This document shows, one piece after another, positions 33,432 to 41,045 of a DNA stretch of 43,537 nt (its first letter is position 1; each line of letters begins with the position of its first letter). The translations under genes were made by a program, and so were the position numbers. The notes below the pieces were generated by a model that searched no databases, was not told the origin of the DNA, and saw nothing but the letters and a program-made list of their open reading frames with translations. Source of the DNA: DATARH01 sp036273175 (GTDB lineage Bacteria > Pseudomonadota > Alphaproteobacteria > ATCC43930 > CGMCC-115725); the NCBI GenBank assembly GCA_036273175.1, contig DASUIE010000083.1, positions 1 through 43,537 on the forward strand, written 5' to 3'.

Positions 33432-34313
33432 ATGGAGGAATTCGCGGTCCGGCCCGATCCGGACGATCCGCGGCTGACGCGGCGGGTCGCGGGGATCGAC
33501 CATGAGGGGCGGGCGATCGAGACCTCGGTCGTCACCGAGCGGCCGCTGACGCTGTTTCTCAACGGGCGCGAGATCGTCACGATGATGACGATCGGCGATC
33601 ACCCGGAATATCTCGGCGTCGGCTATCTGTTGAACCAGAACATGCTGGGTCCGGACGACAAGGTCATTGGCGTCGAGTACGACGACGATATCGAGGTCGT
33701 CGTCGTGCGCACCGACCGCGAGACCGATTTCGAGGACAAGCTGAAGAAGAAGACGCTGACCTCGGGCTGCGCGCAGGGCACGGTGTTCGGCGATTTGATG
33801 GAAAGATTCGACGAGGTGCGGCTCGACCCCGCCGCCGTGCTAAAGACCTCGTGGCTTTACGCGCTGACCAAGAAGATCAACACGGCGCCGAGCCTTTATC
33901 TGGCGGCCGGGGCGATCCATGGCTGCGTCCTGTGCGAGGAGGACCGGCCGCTGATCTATATGGAGGATGTCGGCCGGCACAACGCGGTCGACAAGATCGC
34001 CGGCTACATGCACCTCAACGGCGTCTCGCCGGTCGGGAAGAGCTTTTACACGACCGGACGGCTGACCTCCGAGATGGTGATCAAGACCGTGCAGATGGGG
34101 ATCCCGGTTCTCGTCTCGCGCTCGGGTTTTACCGCCTGGGGAGTGGAGCTGGCGCGGCAGGCCGGGCTGACGCTGATCGGCCGGGCGCGGGGCAAGCGGT
34201 TTGTCGCGCTCGCCGGGGCCGAGCGCATCGTCTTCGACCTCGACCCGCGCGAGGCGGAAGACGAGCCATCGCGGCATTCGCGCAAAGCGAGCCAGCCGGA
34301 AGAGGCGCTATGA
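33432..34313 (+). CDS. fdhD: Formate dehydrogenase accessory sulfurtransferase FdhD
   Basis: A 293-residue FdhD. The sulfur-carrying cysteine is Cys113 in TSGCAQGTVFG; the second Cys of the classical CxxC pair is absent. Further family motifs are TAPSLYLAAGAIHGCVLC, YMEDVGRHNAVDKIAGY and YTTGRLTSEMVIKTVQMGIPVLVSRSGFTAWGVELARQ. It takes sulfur from a cysteine desulfurase and places it on the molybdenum cofactor of formate dehydrogenase. No formate dehydrogenase gene is in the window. The stop overlaps the mobA start by four bases (ATGA), coupling sulfuration to cofactor nucleotide attachment. Confidence 0.94.
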   Translation: MEEFAVRPDPDDPRLTRRVAGIDHEGRAIETSVVTERPLTLFLNGREIVTMMTIGDHPEYLGVGYLLNQNMLGPDDKVIGVEYDDDIEVVVVRTDRETDFEDKLKKKTLTSGCAQGTVFGDLMERFDEVRLDPAAVLKTSWLYALTKKINTAPSLYLAAGAIHGCVLCEEDRPLIYMEDVGRHNAVDKIAGYMHLNGVSPVGKSFYTTGRLTSEMVIKTVQMGIPVLVSRSGFTAWGVELARQAGLTLIGRARGKRFVALAGAERIVFDLDPREAEDEPSRHSRKASQPEEAL

Positions 34314-34912
34314 GCGTCGTCGGCCTGCTCCTGGCGGGCGGGCTGTCGCGGCGGATGGGCGGCGGCGACAAATCGCTGCGTCTGCTCGGCGGCGAGACCA
34401 TCCTCGACCGGGTGATCGCGCGGATGCGCCCGCAGGTCGCGGCGCTGGTGTTGAACGCCAATGGCGATCCGGCGCGGTTCGCCAGGTTTGGGCTGCCGGT
34501 GGTCGCCGATTCGGTCGGGGATTTCGCGGGGCCGCTCGCCGGCATTCTCGCCGGGCTCGACTGGGCGGCCGCGAACCGGCCCGACTGCGACATCGTCGCC
34601 AGCGCCGCCACCGACGCGCCGTTTCTGCCGCTTGACCTGGTGGCCCGGCTAATGGCGGGGCTCGGCGGCGCCGACCTCGCCTGCGCCGCGTCGGGCGGGC
34701 AGCCGCACCCGGTGATCGGGTTGTGGCCGGTGCGCCTGCGCGAGGATTTGCGGCGCGCGCTGGCCGGGGAGGGCATCCGCAAGGTCGATGTCTGGACCGG
34801 CCGGCACCGCCTCGCGACGGTGGAGTTCCCGATCGGGCGGGTCGACCCGTTCTTCAACGCCAACCGGCCGGAAGACCTGGAGACGGCCGAGAAGTTGCTT
34901 ACCGGCGATTAA
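34310..34912 (+). CDS. mobA: Molybdenum cofactor guanylyltransferase MobA
   Basis: A 200-residue MobA, the usual size. The N-terminal nucleotide-binding loop is VGLLLAGGLSRRMGGGDKSL. The metal/GTP region includes AGPLAGILAGLDWA and SAATDAPFLP, and the C-terminus has FFNANRPEDLETAE. It links GMP to molybdopterin to make the bis-MGD cofactor used by formate dehydrogenase and DMSO-reductase-type enzymes. This fits its coupling to fdhD through an ATGA overlap. The start is the ATG at 34310. Confidence 0.93.
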   Translation: MSVVGLLLAGGLSRRMGGGDKSLRLLGGETILDRVIARMRPQVAALVLNANGDPARFARFGLPVVADSVGDFAGPLAGILAGLDWAAANRPDCDIVASAATDAPFLPLDLVARLMAGLGGADLACAASGGQPHPVIGLWPVRLREDLRRALAGEGIRKVDVWTGRHRLATVEFPIGRVDPFFNANRPEDLETAEKLLTGD

Positions 34913-34953
34913 CCCGGTTTGCTTACCCCGTCCCGGCATGTCAGCATGACGAA

Positions 34954-35559
34954 ATGGATGTGGACCTCCGCGTCGTCGAGCTGCTGAGCGCCCGCCTGTG
35001 CCACGACCTCGTCGGTCCGGTCGCGGCGGTCAGCAACGGGGTCGAGCTGATGAGCGACGACGACCCCGATTTCGCCCGCGACGCGGTCGCGCTGGTCAGC
35101 GACGCCGCCGCCAAGGCGTCGAGCCGCCTGCAATTCTATCGGTTCGCGTTCGGCTATCGCGACGGCGCATCGAGCGGCCAGCCGCCGCACGCGCTGGTCG
35201 AGGCGCTGTTCGACGGCGGCAACGTCATCGTCGAATACGGCGAGCCGGTGCGCCAGCTCGACCTCGCCTGGCAGAAGCTCGCGTGCAACATGCTGCTCGT
35301 CGCCGGCGAAGCCTTGCCGCGCGGCGGGAGGCTGTTGCTGAAGGCCGGCGCGGCCGGTCCCGATCTTGAGGCGATCGGCGAGGGCACCGGGCCGACGCCG
35401 GAAATCCGGGACGCGCTGAGGCTGACGGCATCGGTCGGCGAATTGACCCCGCGCACGGTCGCCGCCTATTTCGCCGCTCAGCTCGCCGCCGCGCTCGGCC
35501 GCCGGATCGAGTTTATCGGCGCTCCGGGGAGCTTTCAGTTAAGAGCCGTGCAGGTCTGA
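34954..35559 (+). CDS. chpT: Histidine phosphotransferase ChpT
   Basis: A 201-residue protein with the ChpT pattern: a DHp-like helix LLSARLCHDLVGPVAAVSNGVELM with the phospho-accepting His17, then a degenerate kinase-like domain without ATP-binding boxes. In Caulobacter, ChpT passes phosphate from the hybrid kinase CckA to CtrA and CpdR and so links cell-cycle state to transcription and proteolysis. The likely phosphate acceptor CtrA is encoded next door on the other strand. The start ATG 34954 lies 41 bases after the mobA stop. Confidence 0.9.
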   Translation: MDVDLRVVELLSARLCHDLVGPVAAVSNGVELMSDDDPDFARDAVALVSDAAAKASSRLQFYRFAFGYRDGASSGQPPHALVEALFDGGNVIVEYGEPVRQLDLAWQKLACNMLLVAGEALPRGGRLLLKAGAAGPDLEAIGEGTGPTPEIRDALRLTASVGELTPRTVAAYFAAQLAAALGRRIEFIGAPGSFQLRAVQV

Positions 35560-35752
35560 CGGCCGGGCGGGGACGGGTCACGCCAGCAGCAATGCGAGCT
35601 GAGCCCAGCGCAGCGGCTTCGGCTCGGTCGCCTTGATGCGGCGCACGTTCATGCTGCGCCTCGGCGTAATGCCGCGCCAGCACCGCGACAATTTCGGAGG
35701 TCCCGGACGTGAGCTGGGCTGAGGCGCCGCGCGTCGCGGGCGGCAGGAAGCC
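35560..35752. other. Gap between chpT and ctrA
   Basis: Between two convergent genes. It contains no recognisable gene; a 24-codon minus-strand frame beginning MNVRRIKATEPKPLRW (from about 35652 down) is too short to support. No clear terminator hairpin with a T-run is visible. Confidence 0.35.
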
Positions 35753-36463
35753 TTATGCGCGGCGGAGCTGCGGCTGGGCGGCGGGCTCGACCGGGTCGCG
35801 CAGGACATAGCCGCGGCCCCATACGGTCTCGATGTAGTGTTCGCCGCCCGTCGCGGTCGCCAGCTTCTTGCGCAGCTTGCAGACGAACACGTCGATGATC
35901 TTGAGCTCGGGCTCGTCCATCCCGCCATAAAGGTGGTTGAGGAACATCTCCTTGGTCAGCGTCGTGCCCTTGCGCAGGCTGAGCAGCTCGAGGATGCCGT
36001 ATTCCTTGGCGGTCAGGTGCAGCGGCTGGTCGTTGGTCGAGACGATGCGGCTGTCGAGGTTAACGACGAGCTTGCCGGTGCGGATCGTCGATTCCGGATG
36101 GCCCTTGGAGCGGCGCACGATCGCCTGGATGCGGGCGATCAGCTCGCGGCGGTCGAACGGCTTGGTCAGGAAGTCGTCGGCGCCGAAGCCGAGCCCCTTG
36201 ATCTTGGCGTCGAGCTCGCTGAGCCCCGAGAGGATCAGGATCGGCGTCCGCACGCGCGCGGCGCGCAGCCGGCGGAGCACTTCGTAGCCGTCGATATCCG
36301 GGAGCATCAGGTCGAGGATGATGATGTCGTAGTCGTAGAGCTTGCCGATTTCCAGCCCGTCCTCGCCGAGATCGGTCGTGTCGACGATGAAGTTTTCCTT
36401 GCGCAGCATCAATTCGATGCTGGCGGCCATTGCGGCGTCGTCCTCGACCAGCAACACACGCAT
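35753..36463 (-). CDS. ctrA: Cell cycle response regulator CtrA
   Basis: A 236-residue OmpR-type regulator with close similarity to CtrA throughout. The receiver has the acidic pocket VEDD, the phosphorylated Asp in IIILDLMLPDIDGYEV, Thr/Ser in LILSGLSELDAKIKGLGFGADDFLTKPFDRRELIARIQAIVRRSKGH (a run nearly unique to CtrA), and the switch Lys in TKPF. The winged-helix domain contains LTAKEYGILELLSLRKGTTLTKEMFLNHLYGGMDEPELKIIDVFVCKLRKKL. It controls replication initiation, flagella and division genes in alphaproteobacteria. The start is ATG 36463. Three CtrA-box-like sites lie in the upstream region, consistent with autoregulation. Confidence 0.96.
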   Translation of the reverse strand: MRVLLVEDDAAMAASIELMLRKENFIVDTTDLGEDGLEIGKLYDYDIIILDLMLPDIDGYEVLRRLRAARVRTPILILSGLSELDAKIKGLGFGADDFLTKPFDRRELIARIQAIVRRSKGHPESTIRTGKLVVNLDSRIVSTNDQPLHLTAKEYGILELLSLRKGTTLTKEMFLNHLYGGMDEPELKIIDVFVCKLRKKLATATGGEHYIETVWGRGYVLRDPVEPAAQPQLRRA

Positions 36464-36506
36464 TTCATCCTCCCGAGCGGCGGCGGCGGGGCCGCGTCAA
36501 ACATCG

Positions 36507-36521
36507 TTAACGAGTATTAGC
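36507..36521. promoter_or_regulatory. Weak CtrA-box-like site (TTAA-N7-TAGC)
   Basis: Matches the CtrA box TTAA-N7-TTAA at 6 of 8 positions, 44 bases upstream of the ctrA start. It is weaker than the two sites further up and is included because the three are clustered. Confidence 0.4.
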
Positions 36522-36529
36522 GCGAGCGG

Positions 36530-36544
36530 TTAACAAATGCTTAT
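36530..36544. promoter_or_regulatory. CtrA box (TTAA-N7-TTAT)
   Basis: TTAA-CAAATGC-TTAT matches the full CtrA box TTAA-N7-TTAA at 7 of 8 positions. It lies 67-81 bases upstream of the ctrA start codon in an AT-richer patch and fits direct autoregulation. Confidence 0.65.
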
Positions 36545-36586
36545 CCCTGAACGCGCCTCGCGGGAGCTTAGGCCCACCCCTCTGAC

Positions 36587-36601
36587 TTAACGAGATTTTA
36601 G
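36587..36601. promoter_or_regulatory. CtrA box (TTAA-N7-TTAG)
   Basis: TTAA-CGAGATT-TTAG matches the CtrA box at 7 of 8 positions. It sits about 86 bases upstream of the FliJ-like gene and 124 bases upstream of ctrA, so it could serve either of the divergent genes. Confidence 0.6.
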
Positions 36602-36687
36602 CACCGGGCGGCCATTTTCGACAGCCGGACACCCGCATCCGGTCGCGCGAGGCAGAGCATTCCGGGGAAAGCGGAGGCAAAGTCGAT

Positions 36688-37125
36688 ATGAGCGTTCGTG
36701 AAAATCTTCTCCGCGCGCACCGCTGGCGGCTGCAGGAGCGGCAGGATTATCTGGCCGGCCTCGAGTCGCTGCTCGATCGGCTGCGTACCGACGCAATGCG
36801 GCTGCAGGACGAGATCGTCGACCACGAGCGCGTCTCGGGCCGGTCGAGCCGCGACGGCGGCGAGATTCCCGAAATGCTGCGCCCGCTGATCGAACGCGAG
36901 CGCAAGATCGAGCGTTCGATCATCGAGGTCGAGGCGCAGATCGCCGAGGCGCGCACGGCGGTCAACGCCGCGACGCAGGAGGTCAAGCACGCCGAGATCG
37001 GCGCCGGTTCGCAGCCGGCGCCGACGCCGCGCCGCTCGCGCCGCTCGCGCCCCGAGCGCACCGCGCGCAGCTCGCCGCTTGCGCCGGCGCTGCTGCCGTT
37101 TCCGGACCGCTCGCGCATCTTCTGA
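36688..37125 (+). CDS. FliJ-like coiled-coil protein
   Basis: A 145-residue protein that is almost all charged helix from residue 1 to about 110 (LLRAHRWRLQERQDYLAGLESLLDRLRTDAMRLQDEIVDHERVS), then a basic Ser/Arg/Pro-rich tail. The size, the opening and the heptad pattern resemble the flagellar export chaperone FliJ, and alphaproteobacterial fliJ genes are often found beside ctrA. The similarity is to shape more than to fixed motifs, so the call is tentative. No fliI or other flagellar gene is in the window. A GGAGG site lies ten bases before the ATG. A CtrA box upstream would fit CtrA control of flagellar genes. Confidence 0.6.
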   Translation: MSVRENLLRAHRWRLQERQDYLAGLESLLDRLRTDAMRLQDEIVDHERVSGRSSRDGGEIPEMLRPLIERERKIERSIIEVEAQIAEARTAVNAATQEVKHAEIGAGSQPAPTPRRSRRSRPERTARSSPLAPALLPFPDRSRIF

Positions 37126-37189
37126 CCTGACCGCCCCGGCCGCGCTGCTATGATCCGCGCCGCGATCATGGCGAAGAGGGCGGCGGGTA

Positions 37190-38467
37190 ATGGCGGTGCG
37201 CAAACGATCATTCGAGCCCGACGCCGCCTGCCCGCTCGACGGGGTCAGGGTCATCGACATGTCGCGGCTGGTCGCCGGCAACGCGGTCTCGTCGCAGCTC
37301 GCCGATTTCGGCGCCGAGGTCATCAAGATCGAAGACCCCGGCAAGGGCGACCCGCTGCGCGCGTGGCAGACCGACGGCGTCTCGGTCCACTGGAAGCTTT
37401 ATGCGCGAAACAAGAAATCGGTGGCGCTGAGCCCGCGCGACAAGCGCGGCCTCGAATTGTTGCGCGACCTGATCCTTGGCGCCGAGGTGCTGATCGAGAA
37501 TTTCCGCCCCGGCACGCTCGAAAAGATGGGGCTGGCGCCGGAGGCGCTGCACGCGCAGAACCCGCGGCTCGTCATCGTGCGGGTATCGGGCTGGGGACAG
37601 GACGGGCCGTACAAGGACCGGCCGGGGTTCGGCACGCTGGTCGAGAGCATGTCCGGGTATGCGTCGCGCACCGGGTTCGCCGACCGCGAGCCGGTGCTGC
37701 CGCCGACCGCGCTTGCCGACATGGTCGCCGGGCTCTACGGCGCCTTCGCGACGATGGTCGCGCTGCGCCGCGTCGAGGTCGAGGGCGGCAACGGGCAGGT
37801 GATCGACCTGCCGCTCCTCGACCCGCTGTTCTCCTTCATCGCCACCGAGGCGCCGATCTACAACCTCACCGGCGCGATCCGACCGCGCACCGGCAGCCGC
37901 TCGGAGACGACGAGCCCGCGCAACGTGTTCCGCACCAAGGACGGGCGCTATATCGGCATCTCGGCCTCGATCCAGGCGATGGCGGAGCGGCTGTTCAGGG
38001 CGATCGGGCGCGAGGACGCGATCGCCGACCCGCGTTTCGCCAACAACACGGCGCGCGTCAAAAACGCCGACGAGACCGAGGCGCCGATCGTCGCCTTTAT
38101 CGCGGCGCGGACGCTGGAGGAGAACATGGCCGTGTTCGAGGCGGCCGAGGTCACCGCCTCGCCGGTCTACGACATCGACCAGTTTCTCGCCGACCCGCAT
38201 GTGCAGGCGCGCGACATCGTCGTCGATGTGCCGGATGCGCAACTCGGCAACATTACGATGCACAACATCATCCCGCGGCTCGGCGAGACGCCGGGGCGGC
38301 TCAGGACGCCGGCGCCGGAAATCGGCGAGCACACGGCGGAGATACTGGGCCAGCTCGGGGTCGACGAGGCGGCGCTCGCGGTGCTGGCAAAGGATGGGGT
38401 GATTGGATTGCCCTCACCCCGGCCCTCTCCCGCATTGCGGGAGAGGGGGGACCCGAAGGGTGGGTGA
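37190..38467 (+). CDS. Family III CoA-transferase (CaiB/BaiF)
   Basis: A 425-residue CoA-transferase of the CaiB/BaiF family. It opens PLDGVRVIDMSRLVAGN, has the CoA-binding DFGAEVIKIEDPGKGDPLR, the NKKSVALSPRDKRGLELLRDLI segment, and a catalytic-Asp region around LPPTALADMVAGLYGA. It moves CoA between carboxylic acids. The last 17-19 residues (after GVIGL) are read out of a palindromic repeat: RPSPALRERGDPKGG is a typical product of such an element and is absent from relatives, so the normal protein end was probably near 38400. It leads a three-gene group with a CitE-like lyase and an acyl-CoA-dehydrogenase-like protein. Confidence 0.9.
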   Translation: MAVRKRSFEPDAACPLDGVRVIDMSRLVAGNAVSSQLADFGAEVIKIEDPGKGDPLRAWQTDGVSVHWKLYARNKKSVALSPRDKRGLELLRDLILGAEVLIENFRPGTLEKMGLAPEALHAQNPRLVIVRVSGWGQDGPYKDRPGFGTLVESMSGYASRTGFADREPVLPPTALADMVAGLYGAFATMVALRRVEVEGGNGQVIDLPLLDPLFSFIATEAPIYNLTGAIRPRTGSRSETTSPRNVFRTKDGRYIGISASIQAMAERLFRAIGREDAIADPRFANNTARVKNADETEAPIVAFIAARTLEENMAVFEAAEVTASPVYDIDQFLADPHVQARDIVVDVPDAQLGNITMHNIIPRLGETPGRLRTPAPEIGEHTAEILGQLGVDEAALAVLAKDGVIGLPSPRPSPALRERGDPKGG

Positions 38468-38470
38468 GGG
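38411..38470. repeat. REP-like palindromic repeat overlapping the CoA-transferase 3' end
   Basis: CCCTCACCC at 38411-38419 pairs with GGGTGAGGG at 38462-38470. Inside lies CCCTCTCCCGC (38423-38433) with GCGGGAGAGGG (38437-38447) and a small ACCC-GAA-GGGT hairpin. Its modules match, in reverse orientation, the repeat at 20649-20716. It supplies the last codons and the stop of the upstream gene. Confidence 0.75.
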
Positions 38471-38491
38471 TATCGGAGCAAGGAGACAGAT

Positions 38492-39409
38492 ATGACGGCC
38501 AAAACCCTCCCCGTATGGCGCTCGCTCCTGTTCGTGCCGGTGACGGCGCAGCGCTTTGTCGACGGCGCGGCGCGGCGGGGGGCGGACGGGATCATCCTCG
38601 ACCTCGAAGACGCGGTCGCCGCGTCGGAGAAGGAGCGGGCGCGCACGCTCCTGCAGGCGGCCGCCGAGACCGTGTCGCGCGGCGGGGCGGATGTGGTCGT
38701 GCGCATCAACCGGCCGATCCGCATGACCGTGCGCGACCTCGAGGCGGCGATCTCGCCGCGCGTCACGGCGATCGCGCTGCCCAAGGCGGACAGCGCCGAC
38801 CACGTCAAATATGTCGGCGAGATCATCGACGAGCTGGAGGCCGAGCGCGGCATGGCGCATGGCCACACCAAGATGCTGGCGATGGTCGAGACCTGCGACG
38901 CCTTCTTCCGCATCCACGAGATCGCCAAGGGCAGCCCGCGGCTCGTCGCGCTCAATCTCGGGGCCGAGGATTTCGCGCTCTCGGCCGGGATGCCGCCGAC
39001 CGCCGAGGGCCTCTTCATGCCCAAGCAGATGTGCGTCTTCGCGGCGAAGGGCGCGGGGATCATGCCGATGGGGTTTGTCGGCACGGTCGCCGAGTTCCAC
39101 GACCTCGACGGGTTTCGCGAGACCGTGCGGCGCTCGCGCCGGCTCGGCTTTGTCGGCGCCTCGGTCATCCACCCGAGCCAGGTGCCGATCCTCAACGAGG
39201 AGTTCCGCCCGAGCGCCGAGGAGGTCGAGCACGGCCGGCGTGTCGTCGCGGCCTATGACAAGGCGCTTGCCGAAGGGGTTGGGGCGGTGACCGTCGACGG
39301 CAAGATGATCGACGTGCCGGTCGTCGAGCGCGCCCGGCTCCTGGTCGAGCGCGAGGAAGCCATCGCCGCCCGCGAGGCCCGGATGCGCGAAGCGGCGGGG
39401 CGGCTCTGA
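38492..39409 (+). CDS. HpcH/HpaI aldolase / citrate lyase beta-subunit-like (CitE) protein
   Basis: A 305-residue TIM-barrel lyase of the CitE family. Landmarks are RSLLFVPVTAQRF, the Mg site GIILDLEDAV, ARTLLQAAAETV, VRINRP, ALPKADSADHV, MVETCDAFFRIHEIAK, LGAEDFALSAGM and SVIHPSQVPILNEEF near the end. Stand-alone members cleave or form malyl-CoA, beta-methylmalyl-CoA or citramalyl-CoA. With a CoA-transferase before it and a flavoprotein after it, a route that activates a dicarboxylic acid and splits its CoA ester is plausible (inference). AAGGAGA precedes the ATG. The stop overlaps the next gene's probable CTG start by three bases. Confidence 0.92.
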   Translation: MTAKTLPVWRSLLFVPVTAQRFVDGAARRGADGIILDLEDAVAASEKERARTLLQAAAETVSRGGADVVVRINRPIRMTVRDLEAAISPRVTAIALPKADSADHVKYVGEIIDELEAERGMAHGHTKMLAMVETCDAFFRIHEIAKGSPRLVALNLGAEDFALSAGMPPTAEGLFMPKQMCVFAAKGAGIMPMGFVGTVAEFHDLDGFRETVRRSRRLGFVGASVIHPSQVPILNEEFRPSAEEVEHGRRVVAAYDKALAEGVGAVTVDGKMIDVPVVERARLLVEREEAIAAREARMREAAGRL

Positions 39410-40545
39410 GCGACACCGATTACGGTGCGCGGGCCGCCGCGCTGGCGCCGCTGCTTCGCGCGGCGGCGCCGGGCCATGACGAGGCGCGCCGCCTGTCCGG
39501 CAAGGTCGTCGCGGCGCTGCACGAGGCGGAGCTGTTCCGGCTCTTGCTGCCGCGCTGGCTGAACGGCGGGGAGGCGACGCCGACCCGCTATCTCGAAATC
39601 GTCGAGACCGTCGCGCGGGAAGATGCCAGCGCCGGCTGGGTGCTGAGCCAGACGATCGTCGCCGGCGTCGCCGCCTTCTACCTCAGGCCCGAGATTGCCC
39701 GGACCATCTTCGGTCCGCCCGACGCGGTGGTCGCCTGGGGGTCGGCGCCGAACCCGGTCGCCGCGACCGCCGTCGCGGGCGGCTATCGGGTCACCGGCGC
39801 CTGGACCTTCAGCAGCGGGTGCCGGCACGCGACCTGGCTCGGCGCGCATTGCGCGATCGCCGGGACCGCGGAGGAGCGCACGCTCTTGTTTCCGAAGGAT
39901 TCCGCGCGGCTGACCGATATGTGGCACGTGCTCGGGCTGCGCGCGACGGCGAGCGACAGCTATGCGGTCGAGGATTTGTTCGTCCCGGCGGATTACACGA
40001 TCACCTCGATGTACCGGTGGCCGGGCAAGGAGGCCGCGGCGGCGCTCACCGCCCGGTTCACCGCGACCGGGCTCTATGCCCCCGGCACGGCCGCGGTCGC
40101 GCTCGGCAACGCGCGCGGCCTGCTCGGCGCGGTCGTCGACCTCGCCAGGAAGAAGACCCCGCGCACCGCGGCCGTGCCGCTCCGCGAAAGCGAGGTCGTG
40201 CAGACGACGATCGCGGAGGCCGACACGCGTCTCGCCGCCGCCCGCACGCATCTTTACGACACCATCCGGCTGTGCGAGGCAGCGGCGGGGCGCGAGGGCG
40301 CGGTCCCGCTCGACCTGCGCATGCGCAGCCGCGCCGCCAGCACCTTTGCGATCCTCGCCGCCGGCGACGCGGTGGCGGCGCTCTATCGCCTCGCCGGCAG
40401 CACCGCGATCTTCGAGGCGGAGCCGTTCGAACGCCGGCTCCGCGACGCCTACACGCTGTCGCAGCAGATTCAAAGCCGCGCGAACCATTACGCGACGGTC
40501 GGCCGTCACCTGCTGGGGCTGGATGTCGATATGCGCTGGATCTGA
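39406..40545 (+). CDS. Acyl-CoA dehydrogenase-like flavoprotein (Acyl-CoA_dh_2 / flavin monooxygenase group), probable CTG start
   Basis: A flavoprotein of about 379 residues resembling the HsaA/DszC-type branch of acyl-CoA dehydrogenases. It has LFRLLLPRWLNGGE, the ASAGWVLSQTIVAG helix, GYRVTGAWTFSSGCRHATW (central beta domain) and a helical C-terminus ending ANHYATVGRHLLGLDVDMRW. The normal N-terminal helix (ARAAALAPLLRAAAPGHDEARRLSGKVVAALHEAELF) is present in frame, but no ATG or GTG precedes it. The only fitting start is CTG at 39406, overlapping the upstream TGA (CTGA). The first ordinary start, a TTG at 39544, would remove that helix. The enzyme would oxidise or hydroxylate a substrate made by the neighbouring CoA genes. 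Confidence 0.85.
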   Translation: MSDTDYGARAAALAPLLRAAAPGHDEARRLSGKVVAALHEAELFRLLLPRWLNGGEATPTRYLEIVETVAREDASAGWVLSQTIVAGVAAFYLRPEIARTIFGPPDAVVAWGSAPNPVAATAVAGGYRVTGAWTFSSGCRHATWLGAHCAIAGTAEERTLLFPKDSARLTDMWHVLGLRATASDSYAVEDLFVPADYTITSMYRWPGKEAAAALTARFTATGLYAPGTAAVALGNARGLLGAVVDLARKKTPRTAAVPLRESEVVQTTIAEADTRLAAARTHLYDTIRLCEAAAGREGAVPLDLRMRSRAASTFAILAAGDAVAALYRLAGSTAIFEAEPFERRLRDAYTLSQQIQSRANHYATVGRHLLGLDVDMRWI

Positions 40546-40964
40546 GACCAGGTGACACAGCACAGCGCCGCCAAGGTGACGGCGGCGTTCACCGCGTGCG
40601 AATACTCCCACTGGCGGCGCAGCGCCTGCCAGTTTTCCGGGGCGATGGTCCAGTTCGCGGTGGCGATGTTCACCGGGTAGGTCCAGGTGAAGAAGATCGC
40701 CATGCCAACGCACATCGACACCAGCGCCGCGAGGCTCAAGCCGAACCCCGGCCGGTGACGCAGCGCGATCGTCCGCACCAGGTGGGTGACGATCGCGGCG
40801 ATCAGCACCGCGCCAAACCACGACCAGCCGCGATAGATGCCCTGGACCGTCAGATAGGCGTCCGGGCCGAGCCCGATCTTGTGGGCAAGCTCCGCGACAT
40901 GGGCGCCGCCCGGCACGAGGCCGATCGCGGTCAGGACGATGGCGAGGAAATCGAGCGCTCTCAA
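40506..40964 (-). CDS. Hypothetical four-helix membrane protein
   Basis: A 152-residue inner-membrane protein. Four hydrophobic helices lie at about residues 4-24, 46-66, 73-95 and 120-142; conserved-looking polar points are GAHVAELAHKIGL, YLTVQGIYRGW and the segment WTIAPENWQALRRQWEYSHAVNA. It resembles DUF1772-type proteins, but I cannot assign a function. The start is a TTG at 40964, because AAGGAGG (complement at 40972-40978) lies seven bases before it; a longer reading to 41042 would skip this site. It overlaps the flavoprotein gene tail to tail by 40 bases. Confidence 0.72.
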   Translation of the reverse strand: MRALDFLAIVLTAIGLVPGGAHVAELAHKIGLGPDAYLTVQGIYRGWSWFGAVLIAAIVTHLVRTIALRHRPGFGLSLAALVSMCVGMAIFFTWTYPVNIATANWTIAPENWQALRRQWEYSHAVNAAVTLAALCCVTWSQIQRISTSSPSR

Positions 40965-40971
40965 TATACCG

Positions 40972-40978
40972 CCTCCTT
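40972..40978 (-). promoter_or_regulatory. Ribosome binding site fixing a TTG start
   Basis: AAGGAGG on the minus strand, seven bases before the TTG at 40964. It is one of the strongest Shine-Dalgarno matches in the window and supports the non-ATG start. Confidence 0.7.
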
Positions 40979-41045
40979 GCACATGGTGCGGATGGCGCGC
41001 TGCGCCGCGGACCGCCGCCACACTCCAGACCAGCTCTGCCACGGA

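Noticed and set aside
35578..35928. A 116-codon minus-strand frame between chpT and ctrA
   Set aside because: Most of it lies over the ctrA 3' part in another frame; the non-overlapping end has no recognisable protein features.
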